Assembly (NCBI GenBank): GCA_025359065.1
Contig: JANYHM010000081.1
Span: 1 to 51,901, forward strand
DNA length: 51,901 nt
Direction of reading: 5' to 3'
Source: Synechococcales cyanobacterium GL140_1_metabinner_5_sub
GTDB lineage: Bacteria; Cyanobacteriota; Cyanobacteriia; Cyanobacteriales; Chamaesiphonaceae
Program-made: the position numbers and the translations under genes
Part shown: positions 17,625 through 27,328 of the stretch, one piece after another
Layout of the letters: each line of letters starts with the position of its first letter
Numbering within the stretch: position 1 is the first letter of the stretch
Notes under the pieces: model-generated
What the model was told of the DNA's origin: nothing
The model's database searches: none
Seen by the model: the letters and a program-made list of their open reading frames with translations, nothing else

Positions 17625-17792
17625 ATGGATTTACCGATGACACTGAGTTTAGAGCAGCAGTTTAACCTGAAACTTTACGAAGAGCAGGTGCGAAACATGA
17701 GCGCCGAACAATCCCAAACCTTTCTACTAGAAGTAATGCGCCAACTAATGGTCAAAGAAAATATTGTCAAACACCTGATGAAAAAAATGTGA
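17625..17792 (+). CDS. nblA: Phycobilisome degradation protein NblA
   Basis: 55 residues. It opens MDLPMTLSLEQQFNLKLYEE, which is near-identical in pattern to NblA proteins, and ends NIVKHLMKKM. NblA binds phycocyanin and brings the Clp protease to the phycobilisome during nitrogen or sulfur starvation. A strong GGAGGAG ribosome-binding site lies at about 17613-17619. It is divergent from cpcBA, its likely substrate, and sits behind an NtcA site. The TGA stop directly abuts the glyQ stop on the other strand with no base between. Confidence 0.95.
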   Translation: MDLPMTLSLEQQFNLKLYEEQVRNMSAEQSQTFLLEVMRQLMVKENIVKHLMKKM

Positions 17793-18674
17793 CTAGCCAA
17801 CTCTGGATTTAGCTAACAGTGGGAAGCCTAAGCCCTCACGTTGAACCACGTAAGCTTGGGCAACCTGCCTAGCCAGGTTGCGGACAGTGCCAATGTAGCG
17901 TGTTCGCTCAGTTACTGAGATTACGCCCCGCGCATCTAGCAAGTTAAAAGTGTGTGAACATTTCAACACATAGTCTAAGCTGGGTATTACCAACTGTTTT
18001 TCTAACAACTGCTCAGCTTCTTGCTTGTACAGGCCAAAGAGCGTAAACAATAGTTCTGGATTAGAAGCCTCAAAGTTATAAGTAGATTGTTCAATCTCCC
18101 CCTGTAAGAAAATATCGGCGTAGCTTATCGTATCGCTCCATTGAATTTCAGCGATCGAATCCACTCCTTGTAAATACATGCAAAGCCTTTCTAGGCCATA
18201 AGTTATCTCGATCGACACTGGCCGACAGTCAATTCCCCCGCACTGTTGAAAGTAAGTAAACTGAGTAATCTCCATTCCATCGAGCCATACTTCCCAGCCC
18301 ACGCCCCAGGCACCCATAGCGGCATCTTCCCAGTTGTCTTCCACAAACCGAATATCGTGATCGCCCGGTTCGATGCCCAAAGCCCGCAGGGAATCTAAAT
18401 AAATCTCTTGAATCCAATCTGGCGAAGGCTTAATTAAAACTTGGTATTGGTAGTAATGCTGGTAGCGGTTAGGGTTCTGCCCATAGCGCCCATCCCCCGG
18501 ACGACGACAGGGTTCAATATAGGCCACCGACCAAGGCTCTGGCCCCAAAGAGCGCAAAAAAGTATGGTGGCTCTTAGTTGCTGCGCCTTTTTCAGTATCG
18601 TAGGGTTGAACGATCGTACAGCCCCGCTCGCTCCAAAACTGGTTCAGGGTGGCAACAACAGATTGAAAATTCAT
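17793..18674 (-). CDS. glyQ: Glycyl-tRNA synthetase alpha subunit
   Basis: 293 residues from the ATG at 18674, which gives the family start [19 protein letters not shown]; the frame is open 31 codons further upstream, but that part is not family sequence. GlyQ is the catalytic class II subunit of the alpha2beta2 enzyme. Class II elements are visible as [38 protein letters not shown] and [14 protein letters not shown]. The beta-subunit gene glyS lies 9.4 kb away on the other strand, so the two are not an operon here. Confidence 0.96.
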   Translation of the reverse strand: MNFQSVVATLNQFWSERGCTIVQPYDTEKGAATKSHHTFLRSLGPEPWSVAYIEPCRRPGDGRYGQNPNRYQHYYQYQVLIKPSPDWIQEIYLDSLRALGIEPGDHDIRFVEDNWEDAAMGAWGVGWEVWLDGMEITQFTYFQQCGGIDCRPVSIEITYGLERLCMYLQGVDSIAEIQWSDTISYADIFLQGEIEQSTYNFEASNPELLFTLFGLYKQEAEQLLEKQLVIPSLDYVLKCSHTFNLLDARGVISVTERTRYIGTVRNLARQVAQAYVVQREGLGFPLLAKSRVG

Positions 18675-18754
18675 AGAAAGTCCGAAAAAACTTGGGGTTG
18701 ACTGAAATTGTACGCTAGCAACGACCTTACTGGAAGCAGATCTCTTATCTAGCT

Positions 18755-18780
18755 GTGGGGCGGGCACTGCCCACCCTACG
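18755..18780. repeat. Dispersed palindromic repeat, copy 1
   Basis: Core GGGCACTGCCCAC within an imperfect palindrome (GTGGGGCGGGCACTGCCCAC and on). A second copy with the same core lies at 45612-45650. Such GTAGGGTGGGCA-type palindromes are common between genes in cyanobacteria. This copy sits between glyQ and the lipase gene. Confidence 0.7.
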
Positions 18781-18794
18781 GTTAATCTAAATCA

Positions 18795-19385
18795 TTAAGC
18801 ATCCATGCCCAATCCTTTTACTATTGCATCTAGCGATCGGTAATCGACCACCATTAAAGGATGTGCTAGCACCGGAATCTGTACATCTTTACCCACCGGC
18901 AAACAGGAACTTTGAGCAGGCAAAATAATTCCATCCCAAGCCGTCCAAATCGAAGTGAATTTCACCTTGGCCAACATCGCTACATCGCTTTGCAAATCGC
19001 GCAGAAATTTACTGTTAGGTCGCATTTGCACACAGCCTGCTTTACCCGTAAAATAGGCTGCGATCGTCCCTCGGTGTGGTGCTGATAAAGTCACATAGTG
19101 TTCCACCCGATCGATGCCGCCCAACCGCTGCATGTAGTAACGAGTTACCAGGCCACCCATACTAAAACCCACTAGATCTAAAGTGGCTTCACCCAAATGT
19201 CTATTAATAAAGCCCTCTAGCTGCTTAGCCAACAATTCTAAGGGAGCTTCACCAGTGCCCGGTTGCAGATCGATACTGTAGGTTTTGCGTCCGGCAGCGC
19301 GGAGCCGATCGGAGACGTAGCGCATCTTGTTACCAGTATCAGTCAAACCATGAACCAACACTACCGGATTTCCAGAATCGGACAT
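18795..19385 (-). CDS. Triacylglycerol-lipase-like alpha/beta hydrolase
   Basis: 196 residues. The start VVLVHGLTDTGNKM gives the oxyanion-hole HG motif. LDLVGFSMGGLVTRYYMQ carries the nucleophile elbow G-x-S-x-G. A catalytic aspartate candidate lies in TAWDGIILP, and a histidine in LAHPLMVVD near the end. Short cyanobacterial lipase_2-like proteins of this kind have no known substrate. There is no signal peptide, so it is probably cytoplasmic. The gene lies 59 bases past the end of cheA on the same strand, so read-through is possible. Confidence 0.85.
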   Translation of the reverse strand: MSDSGNPVVLVHGLTDTGNKMRYVSDRLRAAGRKTYSIDLQPGTGEAPLELLAKQLEGFINRHLGEATLDLVGFSMGGLVTRYYMQRLGGIDRVEHYVTLSAPHRGTIAAYFTGKAGCVQMRPNSKFLRDLQSDVAMLAKVKFTSIWTAWDGIILPAQSSCLPVGKDVQIPVLAHPLMVVDYRSLDAIVKGLGMDA

Positions 19386-19444
19386 GAGAAAAAATACCTC
19401 ATAGGGAACTTCTTTAGATTTTAAACGCTGGAGTCATGATCAGA

Positions 19445-22400
19445 CTACCGTGAGCCAATTTCAATCAAGGATTTTAAGGCTCCTAGTAACTCGAGTTCGG
19501 TATAGGGTTTAGAGAAATAGGCCGAAGCTCCCAAATTCATGGCTAATGTTCGGTGCTTCTCGCTACTGCGGGAAGTCAGCATCACGATCGGCAGATTTTC
19601 GAAAGTTTCATCGGCTCGCAAAGCTTCCAAAACCCCATAGCCATCCAGTCTGGGCATTTCCACATCACAAATTGCCGCTTGCACCACCAAACCACCGACC
19701 AGTTTTTCTACAGCCTCCTGACCATCTCTGGCCTGATCCACCTCGTAACCTGCCTTCTCTAACATCGCAGCCAAATAGCGTCGGACATTGATTGAATCAT
19801 CAATAACTAAAATCCGTGGTGGCTGGGTTTTCTCGGTAGCAATCACAGTCAGTCCAACATTTTGCCTCGTAGTCGCAAACTCCGCATTCACCGACATCCA
19901 ACAAGCCAACTCCACCAAATTAACCAAAGGTACTACTCGGCCATCACCCAAAATAATTGAATTGCCAAAACCAGGAGTCAAGGGTATCGGACTATCGATC
20001 AAACGCAATGTAAATTCTTTTTCCCCCCAAAACCGATCAATATAAAAAGCAGCGGATAGTTCATCTTCACCCACGACCAACATTGTAAGCTGATCAATAG
20101 TTGGAGTGCCGGGTAGCTCAAAAGGTCGATGATTGCCACCAAAAGTCATTGCTTGCTCCAATGCTAACAATGGAATTACCTGTGACTGCCAAGCGATTTG
20201 AGTACCATCAGCGGTCAATAAATCAGGCTGAAAGCGCAAAATTTCTTTGACGCTATCTACCAACACGGCAAAGATAAAACCGGTTCTTTCTATCAACATT
20301 ACCCGCACGATCGACGAAGCAAAAGGTATTCGGATCGTGAAAGTTGTACCAACTCCTAATTCTGTTTTGACCTGAATTCTGCCTCTGATTTCCTCAATAT
20401 TTGTACGCACCACATCCATGCCCACACCGCGCCCAGAGAGTTCGGTCAAGCTGCTGGCAGTACTAAAACCGGGTTCAAAAATAGTATTTAGCAAATCAGC
20501 TTCAGATATTTTTGCTATTTCCTCGGTGGGTAAGCCCATTTGCTGTAATCGATCGCGGATACGGTTAATTTTAATACCACCACCATCATCAGCAATAGTA
20601 ATGATTGTTTCACCACCGCGATGAATGGCTTCTAGGGTAATATTACCGGTGGTAGATTTACTAGCAGCTAGGCGAGTGGCAACATCTTCGATGCCGTGGT
20701 CGAAAGCGTTGCGGAGTAAATGAATTAGTGGATCGCTAAGACTATCTAAAATTGCTCGATCAATCCCAGTATGTTCACCCACAATTTTTAAATTCACCGA
20801 TTTGCCAAATTGCACTGATAAATCTCGGATCAGACGTGGAAAGCGTTTGACCACATCAGCAAAGGGCGACATTTGAGTACGGGTCAGATTTTTCTGTAAG
20901 CTGCGAGTAGTTTGATTAAGACCACGCACAGATTGAGTCAGATCTTGCAGACTCAGCTCAATATCGGTAGTTACTTCTTGTAACTGGACGATCGTTTCCA
21001 TTTGATCTTGTGAAACTAAATGTAGATCGTTGTATTGATCCATTTCCAGGGAATCGAACTCAGCAATGTCTGATGTCTTTACAGATGTTACTGCCATCGA
21101 TGCAGGTGATTCTAATTGCGGGCTATGAATTATGCCTGCTGTGGATGCTTGGTCGTACCATTGACGTAGCTTTTTATTCGACAAATCTAAATGCCTCATG
21201 CGCTTCCGCAGCAGGCCAGTGTAATTTTGGATTTTGCCTAGTCTCAGATTGATTGCGTTGCGCTCTAAAATTAATTGTTCAAAGGCGGTGTTAAATTGCT
21301 TGAGATATTCTACTGGCACCCGCACAGTTTGCCATTGCTGATTGCTGGTGTCCGAGATAGTGGCAGACGTACTCGCTGGAGTTGAAATTGGAAAAGTTGT
21401 AGTGAGCACTGGAGCAGTTGCTCGATCATCTTCACTCCAATCAGTCAGAAGTTCTGGCAATTTGATAGCAGCTAACTCTGTGAGCAATCCCACAGACTGC
21501 TCATTCTGGTTAAATAAATTGCTTATATCTGCTATTGTTTCTGATTCATTCCAGTTAGGACTGAAGGCAGAGGGCATTTCTGGCAAGTCAAAGGCAGCTA
21601 ATTCTGTAAGTAGGGCTGATGGTGGTTTGGAGATTGGCGATATTTCATTGAAGCTAGATGATAGTTCGCTGAAGTTATCTAAGTCAAAGTTGGCGATCTC
21701 AGATTGTAAAAGTGCTAAATTGATCGATTCTGTTAGATTATCTATCTCAGACAGTTCAGGATTGAATTGATCGATCACCAAATTATCTGATATGGTTGCA
21801 GCAAACCCAACAATTTTTGTCGGTATTTTCTCGAAGCGACCCAATAACACTACCGAATGAGATTTGCGCCAAGCTTTCAACGACTGCTGAGCAAGCTGGG
21901 GCGCCTGAGAGGAATCAATATTTTGACAGTGATTTTTCACTGATCGACAGAGATCCACAAACTTCTCTAACTTAGCCATCCGGCCAAAATCAGTCAATTC
22001 TTCTGCGATGGATCGGAGTGATTCTAGCAGATCATCAGAAGATAGCGTAGTTGATTGAGTAGATAGCAGATCGATCGATTCTTTCAGAGCACTTTCCAAC
22101 ATTAACATTGCTGGATCTGCATCGCCTTCTTGAGAGAGCAGAGCATCTTCATCCTCGGGTCGCAAATCGCCTAACTGTTGGCGCAGTCGGTCAAAAATAG
22201 GTTGAGATTGTATAACCAGCCAAGCTTCGTCTATTACTTGTCCTTGGCGATGCAAATCACTCACCTGCCGCAGAAAATCAATACCTTGCAAAAGCAAAGT
22301 TTCAACTTCGGTATTGATCGATTTGGAATGATAACGAACTCTGAGTATTTTGAAAAAATCTTCGAGTTGATGTGCCACTTGGCTCAGGGGCATAAATCCC

Positions 22401-22567
22401 ATCATACCCGCCCCACCCTTGATGGAGTGAGCAGCTCGCAGGGCTTGATCTAGTTCTTGAGGATTAAGGATTTTGTTGGTTAAACCGAGGACTGTAGACT
22501 CCATTCGATCGCAACAATCTGCTGCTTCATCCAAGAATTTCAGGGAGATCTGTCTATTGTTATCCAT
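19445..22567 (-). CDS. Hybrid CheA-type histidine kinase with C-terminal receiver
   Basis: 1040 residues. Order: Hpt domain with the phospho-histidine in RAAHSIKGGAGMMGF (about residue 46); a long acidic linker with two related blocks (LLTELAAFDLPEM and LLTELAAIKLPEL); a dimerisation region; an HATPase with HLLRNAFDHGIEDV, IADDGGGI and GRGVGMDVVRTNIEEI; a CheW-like domain; and a receiver (RILVIDDSINVRRYL, CDVEMPRLDGYG, SKPYTE). It is the PilL/PixL/HmpE type that controls type IV pilus motility and taxis. It is the last gene of a five-gene operon, starting 4 bases after the MCP stop. Confidence 0.95.
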   Translation of the reverse strand: MDNNRQISLKFLDEAADCCDRMESTVLGLTNKILNPQELDQALRAAHSIKGGAGMMGFMPLSQVAHQLEDFFKILRVRYHSKSINTEVETLLLQGIDFLRQVSDLHRQGQVIDEAWLVIQSQPIFDRLRQQLGDLRPEDEDALLSQEGDADPAMLMLESALKESIDLLSTQSTTLSSDDLLESLRSIAEELTDFGRMAKLEKFVDLCRSVKNHCQNIDSSQAPQLAQQSLKAWRKSHSVVLLGRFEKIPTKIVGFAATISDNLVIDQFNPELSEIDNLTESINLALLQSEIANFDLDNFSELSSSFNEISPISKPPSALLTELAAFDLPEMPSAFSPNWNESETIADISNLFNQNEQSVGLLTELAAIKLPELLTDWSEDDRATAPVLTTTFPISTPASTSATISDTSNQQWQTVRVPVEYLKQFNTAFEQLILERNAINLRLGKIQNYTGLLRKRMRHLDLSNKKLRQWYDQASTAGIIHSPQLESPASMAVTSVKTSDIAEFDSLEMDQYNDLHLVSQDQMETIVQLQEVTTDIELSLQDLTQSVRGLNQTTRSLQKNLTRTQMSPFADVVKRFPRLIRDLSVQFGKSVNLKIVGEHTGIDRAILDSLSDPLIHLLRNAFDHGIEDVATRLAASKSTTGNITLEAIHRGGETIITIADDGGGIKINRIRDRLQQMGLPTEEIAKISEADLLNTIFEPGFSTASSLTELSGRGVGMDVVRTNIEEIRGRIQVKTELGVGTTFTIRIPFASSIVRVMLIERTGFIFAVLVDSVKEILRFQPDLLTADGTQIAWQSQVIPLLALEQAMTFGGNHRPFELPGTPTIDQLTMLVVGEDELSAAFYIDRFWGEKEFTLRLIDSPIPLTPGFGNSIILGDGRVVPLVNLVELACWMSVNAEFATTRQNVGLTVIATEKTQPPRILVIDDSINVRRYLAAMLEKAGYEVDQARDGQEAVEKLVGGLVVQAAICDVEMPRLDGYGVLEALRADETFENLPIVMLTSRSSEKHRTLAMNLGASAYFSKPYTELELLGALKSLIEIGSR

Positions 22568-22571
22568 AATA

Positions 22572-25046
22572 CTACACTTGAAATTGAGCGACTTTTTCTT
22601 CGAGCTTTTTGGCTACTTGGGAAGTAGACTGCATAGAGGTAGCCATTTGGCTAGAGAAAACCGATCGAGCTTCCGAAGCCTCTGTCACCTGCTGCATTAG
22701 GAGCGTTACCACCTTGGCGGTTTCAGCCTGAGAAACAGTCGCTGTAGAAATAGTATTCATCAAAGTATTGATTTCTTGTGACTTTTGCAGTACTTCATTT
22801 AGTTTTTGCTTGGTCATTTCTACCGATCGCGTGCCATCCACCACCTGAGCTGTCCCCAGCTCCATTACCGCCGCTACATCCTGTGTTTCGGCCTGGATAG
22901 CCGCTACAATTTGAGCAATTTCTCGCGTAGCAGTAGCAGATTGTTCAGCCAATGCTCCAACTTGTTCGGCAACTACCGTAAAACCATGTCCTTGCTCTCC
23001 AGCACGACTGGCTTCTACACTGGCATTGATGGCCAAGAGGTTGGTTTTGAGGGCGATTTCTTCAATCAGGGTAACTACTTGAGAAATTTTCTGAGAAGAT
23101 TCACCCAAACGTTTCATTTTTTTGGTCGTTTCGCCTACAGTGGTACGCAAGCTGAGAATGCTAGTTACTGTCTGATCCATTGCTGCCGAACCGGCTTGAA
23201 CTACGGAGTAAGCATCGTTGGCAATCGCTGATGCTTGACTGGCATTAGTTGCTACGGACTGAATGGAATTAGTCATTTGCTCAAATGAATTCAAAGTACC
23301 GCGAATTTCGGCAGCTTCAGTGGTAGCTTTTTCAGATAGCTGGCGAATATCTTGTTCGTTAGAACTTAATGAAACACTTACCTGACCACTGCCTTGTTTT
23401 ACCTCGATCGCAATATCACGCAAACTATCAATTACCGCATTAAATAAATCGGCAACTGTACTTAATTCCATCGAGCTTAAACTAGCTCGCACCGTCAAAT
23501 CACCATTAGTAGCACCTTCGATTTCTTCTACCAAATTAAAAATTTCCATCTCCAAATTTTCCCGCTGCTGACGCTGCTGCAAGGCTTCTTGTTCACGGGC
23601 TTGAATATTTAGGTCAATATTTTGTGCCATGATATTCAAATTTCGACTAAGAATTCCTACTTCATCTTGGCGATCATTTATTTCTAACCGCACGCTAGCG
23701 TCACCAGAGGCAATCAAATCGGCAAACTCTGTTAAGCGGCGAATTGGGCGAGAGATTGATCGGTGAGAAGGTGCTAATAACAAAATTGCCAGGAGCAAAA
23801 TTCCGCCGCCGATTGCATATCCTGTCCAGGTAATTCTTTGCAGGTTTTTATCTACATTAGTTTCTGGTTCGCCCACATAAGCAATCCCAATTGGCTTAGC
23901 AGTAGCCGGATTGAGCTGTTGGTGAAAATCGTAAAGCGGGGAGTAACCTGTTACATAGTTAACCCCAATAATATTGGCATCGCCTAAAAAGACTTTACCT
24001 TCTTTTAAAACAGTATCAGCCACAGCTTTAGACACTCTGGTGCCCACAGCTCGGGTGGTTTTATCGCTATATGGAACATTGGTGCTAACCCGCCAATCTT
24101 CGGCAAACAGGGTGGCGGTAGAAACACCCGTCTCACTCTTAAGTTTATCGACAATATCATAGTTGCGATTAACTAAGGTGCCGACAATAGCCGTGCCCAC
24201 TTGCTTGCCATTGAGCTTAATGGGCTGCACCGACATCAACACCAAACCAGCCTTACCACCATCCACATTAAACGTGCCTTCTGGATAGGGTTTCTTCGCT
24301 TCCGATAAGCCAGCAGTAGCTTGAGTACGGATCCCGATGTTAGCTTGTTGAGATAATCCTAATTTTTGCAGCGATTGACTTTTGAGTAATTCTACACCCG
24401 AGAGCGATCGAGAGTTAGCCAATGCAGCTTGGACAATTCCAATTTCGCTTAACTCCATACCAGCTTGACTAGCGACAGGAGTAAACTGTGTGGACATCGC
24501 TTTATCGGTGGGTATTAATGAATATTTCGAAAAATCATCTTTTACTACTTGTACAGATTGAGCAATGGTTTGCCCCTTGCTATTAGTAATTAAATAGAAG
24601 CTAGCGTTAGATTTTTGGTTTTGAGCAGCCTGAATAAAAGTGGCAAGTTTAGCTTGCTGAGCTGTGACTACCACAGCATCATCTAAGTTAATATCAGCAG
24701 CCACCACCGACTGCGCCAAACCATTGGAACTATCTTCAATTTGGCGGGTTTCAGATTTTACTGACTTTTCCAGTACCAGCAACTTAGTCTTTAAACTATC
24801 TTTCAGATCACCCAATGCTGTTTCTCTAGATAGACCTACAATCCCTTGAGTAACAATCACCACGGGCACTATCGCACCTGTTACTAACAAGGTGGTGATT
24901 TTCGACCGGATAGAAAGATTATTCCAGATCTTTGTTGGCTGCTGCCACCATTTAATAGAACTGGGTGTAACTTCTAATATGTTGGTGACAGAAGATAAAT
25001 CGTGATCGTGGTGTTCAGGGGGCAAGTTGCTAGTCATTAGTTTCAA
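22572..25046 (-). CDS. Methyl-accepting chemotaxis protein (PilJ/HmpD type)
   Basis: 824 residues. A first membrane helix at about residues 50-75 is followed by a periplasmic cache-like sensor (about 75-405), a second helix (WTGYAIGGGILLLAILLLA), a HAMP domain, a further HAMP-like segment, and the signalling domain with its hairpin tip IEEIALKTNLLAINASVEAS and AGEQGHGFTVVAEQV. It has no GAF or phytochrome-like domain, so it is not the light receptor PixJ. A chemical or surface signal is likelier. It feeds the CheW and CheA proteins encoded on either side. Confidence 0.93.
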   Translation of the reverse strand: MKLMTSNLPPEHHDHDLSSVTNILEVTPSSIKWWQQPTKIWNNLSIRSKITTLLVTGAIVPVVIVTQGIVGLSRETALGDLKDSLKTKLLVLEKSVKSETRQIEDSSNGLAQSVVAADINLDDAVVVTAQQAKLATFIQAAQNQKSNASFYLITNSKGQTIAQSVQVVKDDFSKYSLIPTDKAMSTQFTPVASQAGMELSEIGIVQAALANSRSLSGVELLKSQSLQKLGLSQQANIGIRTQATAGLSEAKKPYPEGTFNVDGGKAGLVLMSVQPIKLNGKQVGTAIVGTLVNRNYDIVDKLKSETGVSTATLFAEDWRVSTNVPYSDKTTRAVGTRVSKAVADTVLKEGKVFLGDANIIGVNYVTGYSPLYDFHQQLNPATAKPIGIAYVGEPETNVDKNLQRITWTGYAIGGGILLLAILLLAPSHRSISRPIRRLTEFADLIASGDASVRLEINDRQDEVGILSRNLNIMAQNIDLNIQAREQEALQQRQQRENLEMEIFNLVEEIEGATNGDLTVRASLSSMELSTVADLFNAVIDSLRDIAIEVKQGSGQVSVSLSSNEQDIRQLSEKATTEAAEIRGTLNSFEQMTNSIQSVATNASQASAIANDAYSVVQAGSAAMDQTVTSILSLRTTVGETTKKMKRLGESSQKISQVVTLIEEIALKTNLLAINASVEASRAGEQGHGFTVVAEQVGALAEQSATATREIAQIVAAIQAETQDVAAVMELGTAQVVDGTRSVEMTKQKLNEVLQKSQEINTLMNTISTATVSQAETAKVVTLLMQQVTEASEARSVFSSQMATSMQSTSQVAKKLEEKVAQFQV

Positions 25047-25087
25047 TCCTATTGGTATAAACTGGTCAATAAATTTGCATGGTTCAG

Positions 25088-25657
25088 CTAAGTTGGTTTT
25101 GTTGGAACAAACGGATTCTTAAGCAAGGCTGGAGAATTAACGATCGAGTCAGCATCCAACACCAAAAAATTTTCTGCATCTGTGCCAAGGCTGCCCAGCA
25201 AGTAAGGGGCTAAACAGCTCGGAAAATCGTGAGTTAAAGATTGCATCTGTCCTGTTTCAAAACGGGCAACTCCGCGTACTCTCTGCACCGATAGACCTAT
25301 ATACTTCCTAGATTCGCTGCTATCAGTCGCTATCTCAGATGACTGAATTATGATTACTTGATAATTGCGTGGGTTGATCGGCAAGGGTGGTAAACCCAAA
25401 ATCTGTGCCAAATCGATGACTAAAAATACTCGATCGCGGGCATTCATCAGACCGATCGAAAAAGCTGGCAAGTTGGGCAAGGGGGAAATAGAGTCAGCCG
25501 GAACAACTAATGCTTCTTGTACTCTTTCCATCGATAGCAGCACTGGAATTTCTGATGTTAGTTGGAAACGGAGATAGGGATTACCAATAACTTGGACAGG
25601 TTGAAATAGTTCAGGTAAAAGCTGTTGAAGACGTGCCAGAGTGGTATTATTTGTCAT
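25088..25657 (-). CDS. CheW-like adaptor protein
   Basis: 189 residues with a CheW domain covering about 25-165 (PVLLSMERVQEALVVPADSI, GLMNARDRVFLVIDLAQILG, VQRVRGVARF). CheW couples the chemoreceptor to CheA. It starts 4 bases after the cheY stop and ends 41 bases before the MCP start, all on one strand, so it lies in the same operon. It corresponds by position to PilI/PixI/HmpC. Confidence 0.9.
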   Translation of the reverse strand: MTNNTTLARLQQLLPELFQPVQVIGNPYLRFQLTSEIPVLLSMERVQEALVVPADSISPLPNLPAFSIGLMNARDRVFLVIDLAQILGLPPLPINPRNYQVIIIQSSEIATDSSESRKYIGLSVQRVRGVARFETGQMQSLTHDFPSCLAPYLLGSLGTDAENFLVLDADSIVNSPALLKNPFVPTKPT

Positions 25658-25661
25658 TTTT

Positions 25662-26024
25662 TTAGCCGATAACTGTCTGAACAGCCGCTGCTAACTCTTC
25701 GGCAGTATATGGCTTGGTCAGATAAACTTTGACTCCTTGCTTCATCGCCCACATACGATCAACTTCTCGATTTTTAGCGGTGCAGGCAATAATAGGAATA
25801 CCGGCTGTTTCTGGCTGCTTTTTTAGCTGACGAACTAGATCCAAACCACCCATCACTGGCATCATCCAATCAGTGATAATCAGATCTGGTCGAGTTGTTT
25901 GCGCTTGATGCAGGGCTTCTTCACCATTAACAGCGGTGACAGTTTCATGTCCTGCTTTGGTTAAATACTGACAGATCAGTTCCAATTCAGCCTGCATATC
26001 ATCTACTACTAAAATATTTGCCAT
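25662..26024 (-). CDS. CheY-type single-domain response regulator
   Basis: 120 residues from the ATG at 26024, which gives the usual start MANILVVDDMQAE; a 27-codon upstream extension of the frame is probably not translated. Phospho-acceptor Asp lies in DLIITDWMMPVMGG, with IIACTAKN and VYLTKPYTAEEL giving the Thr/Ser and Lys switch residues. It has no output domain. By order it is the PilH/PixH/HmpB member of the operon. Confidence 0.93.
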   Translation of the reverse strand: MANILVVDDMQAELELICQYLTKAGHETVTAVNGEEALHQAQTTRPDLIITDWMMPVMGGLDLVRQLKKQPETAGIPIIACTAKNREVDRMWAMKQGVKVYLTKPYTAEELAAAVQTVIG

Positions 26025-26122
26025 CTTCAAAACCCAATTTAAAAAATAATTTGTGACCGACTTGCAAACCAAGACTGTGATAAGAATATCATGCCCATTT
26101 GACAACTAAATACATTCAATTT

Positions 26123-27328
26123 TTACATTAAATACTTCTCAACTATTGCCAATAATTTTTCCTTGGTAAAAGGTTTCGTCAGGTAATCAGTAGCTCCTAC
26201 CAATTTAGCTCTTACTTGATCAACTAAACCCTTATTACCTGTTACCATAATGATTGGAGTTTCGGCCAACGCTTCACTACTCCTAAATAAGCTGCAAAGC
26301 TTGTAACCATTGATATTTGGCATAGTAATATCCATCAAAATCAAGTCTGGTTTTAAGCGAAAAATGGCTGTTGAAGCTTTCACTGGTTCCTCTAGCTTAG
26401 TGAGTTGATATTTTCCACTATTACCTAAAAATCTTTCGATCTCATCAAGAATCATTGGGCTATCATCAATACAAGCAATTTGATAGACCTTGGTTTTTTT
26501 TGTGGAATCCCTAGAATCAGATGATATTAATTCTCTAAAAATATTAATTGGCGATGAAATCGGCTTAGGAATATTAGGCATCGCATTAAATGGTACCGAT
26601 GGCTGACGCAGAAAAATCACATTATGCTGAATATAAGGACTAAGAAGCTGAACTAATTTTAATTCATCTTGCTTGAGCAACATTGCCAACTCTCGCAGGC
26701 TTAACCCCCGCATTAACTGAGATATTTGATGCAAACCAGCGGGTGATAAAGTACCTCTAGGCACAATGTTGTCAGCCGAATTTTCGGTGGTTAAGTAGGG
26801 TCGCTGGTGCGGTGACTGGACAATTGTAATGAATTTTTGCCAAATGGCTAGCCGCTGTTGATAGTACTCAAGCAGGCTAGATATCTTCAAACTTTTAGGA
26901 GAATTAGAGATTTCTGTTGCTGGCATCAGCCAGTTTGGATGCCAGGTGCTGGTGCCCTTAGTGAGCCAAAGTAGAGATTCTAAGCTTTCTTTGGTCATTT
27001 CCAAAGATAGATAACGTAATTGGGTTTGATCGAGTAATCCTCGTTCTAGCAAGCTGGTTATTTCTTGGCCAACCAACAAACCAGTAGAAAGTGCTGCACT
27101 ATTGTGTATATCGATGCTCACTGCCTGAGCTGCGGTTTCACACCCCATTTGATGTAAACGTTGCAGAAGTTGATTCACAGACAATACCGAGCAATCGACC
27201 TTCAGCAATTGGCCAAATCGAATAAATATATTCCAGGTGGTGGAGTTGTAAACTATTTCTAAACAGCCAGTTGATTGATCACCAGATAACTGTGTGAGCA
27301 ATACAGAAGGATAGATCTCTGAAAGCAT
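26123..27328 (-). CDS. PatA-type response regulator (PilG/PixG-like)
   Basis: 401 residues from the ATG at 27328 (MLSEIYPSVLLTQLSGDQ); the frame extends 18 codons further. The N-terminal 110 residues form a DUF4388/PATAN-type domain (STGCLEIVYNSTTWNIFIRFG). A helical middle follows, and the C-terminal 125 residues form a receiver (CIDDSPMILDEIERFL, DLILMDITMPNINGY, MVTGNKG, DYLTKPFTKEKL). PatA-type regulators act on the pilus motors PilB/PilT or on output partners. It is the first gene of the taxis operon. Confidence 0.9.
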   Translation of the reverse strand: MLSEIYPSVLLTQLSGDQSTGCLEIVYNSTTWNIFIRFGQLLKVDCSVLSVNQLLQRLHQMGCETAAQAVSIDIHNSAALSTGLLVGQEITSLLERGLLDQTQLRYLSLEMTKESLESLLWLTKGTSTWHPNWLMPATEISNSPKSLKISSLLEYYQQRLAIWQKFITIVQSPHQRPYLTTENSADNIVPRGTLSPAGLHQISQLMRGLSLRELAMLLKQDELKLVQLLSPYIQHNVIFLRQPSVPFNAMPNIPKPISSPINIFRELISSDSRDSTKKTKVYQIACIDDSPMILDEIERFLGNSGKYQLTKLEEPVKASTAIFRLKPDLILMDITMPNINGYKLCSLFRSSEALAETPIIMVTGNKGLVDQVRAKLVGATDYLTKPFTKEKLLAIVEKYLM

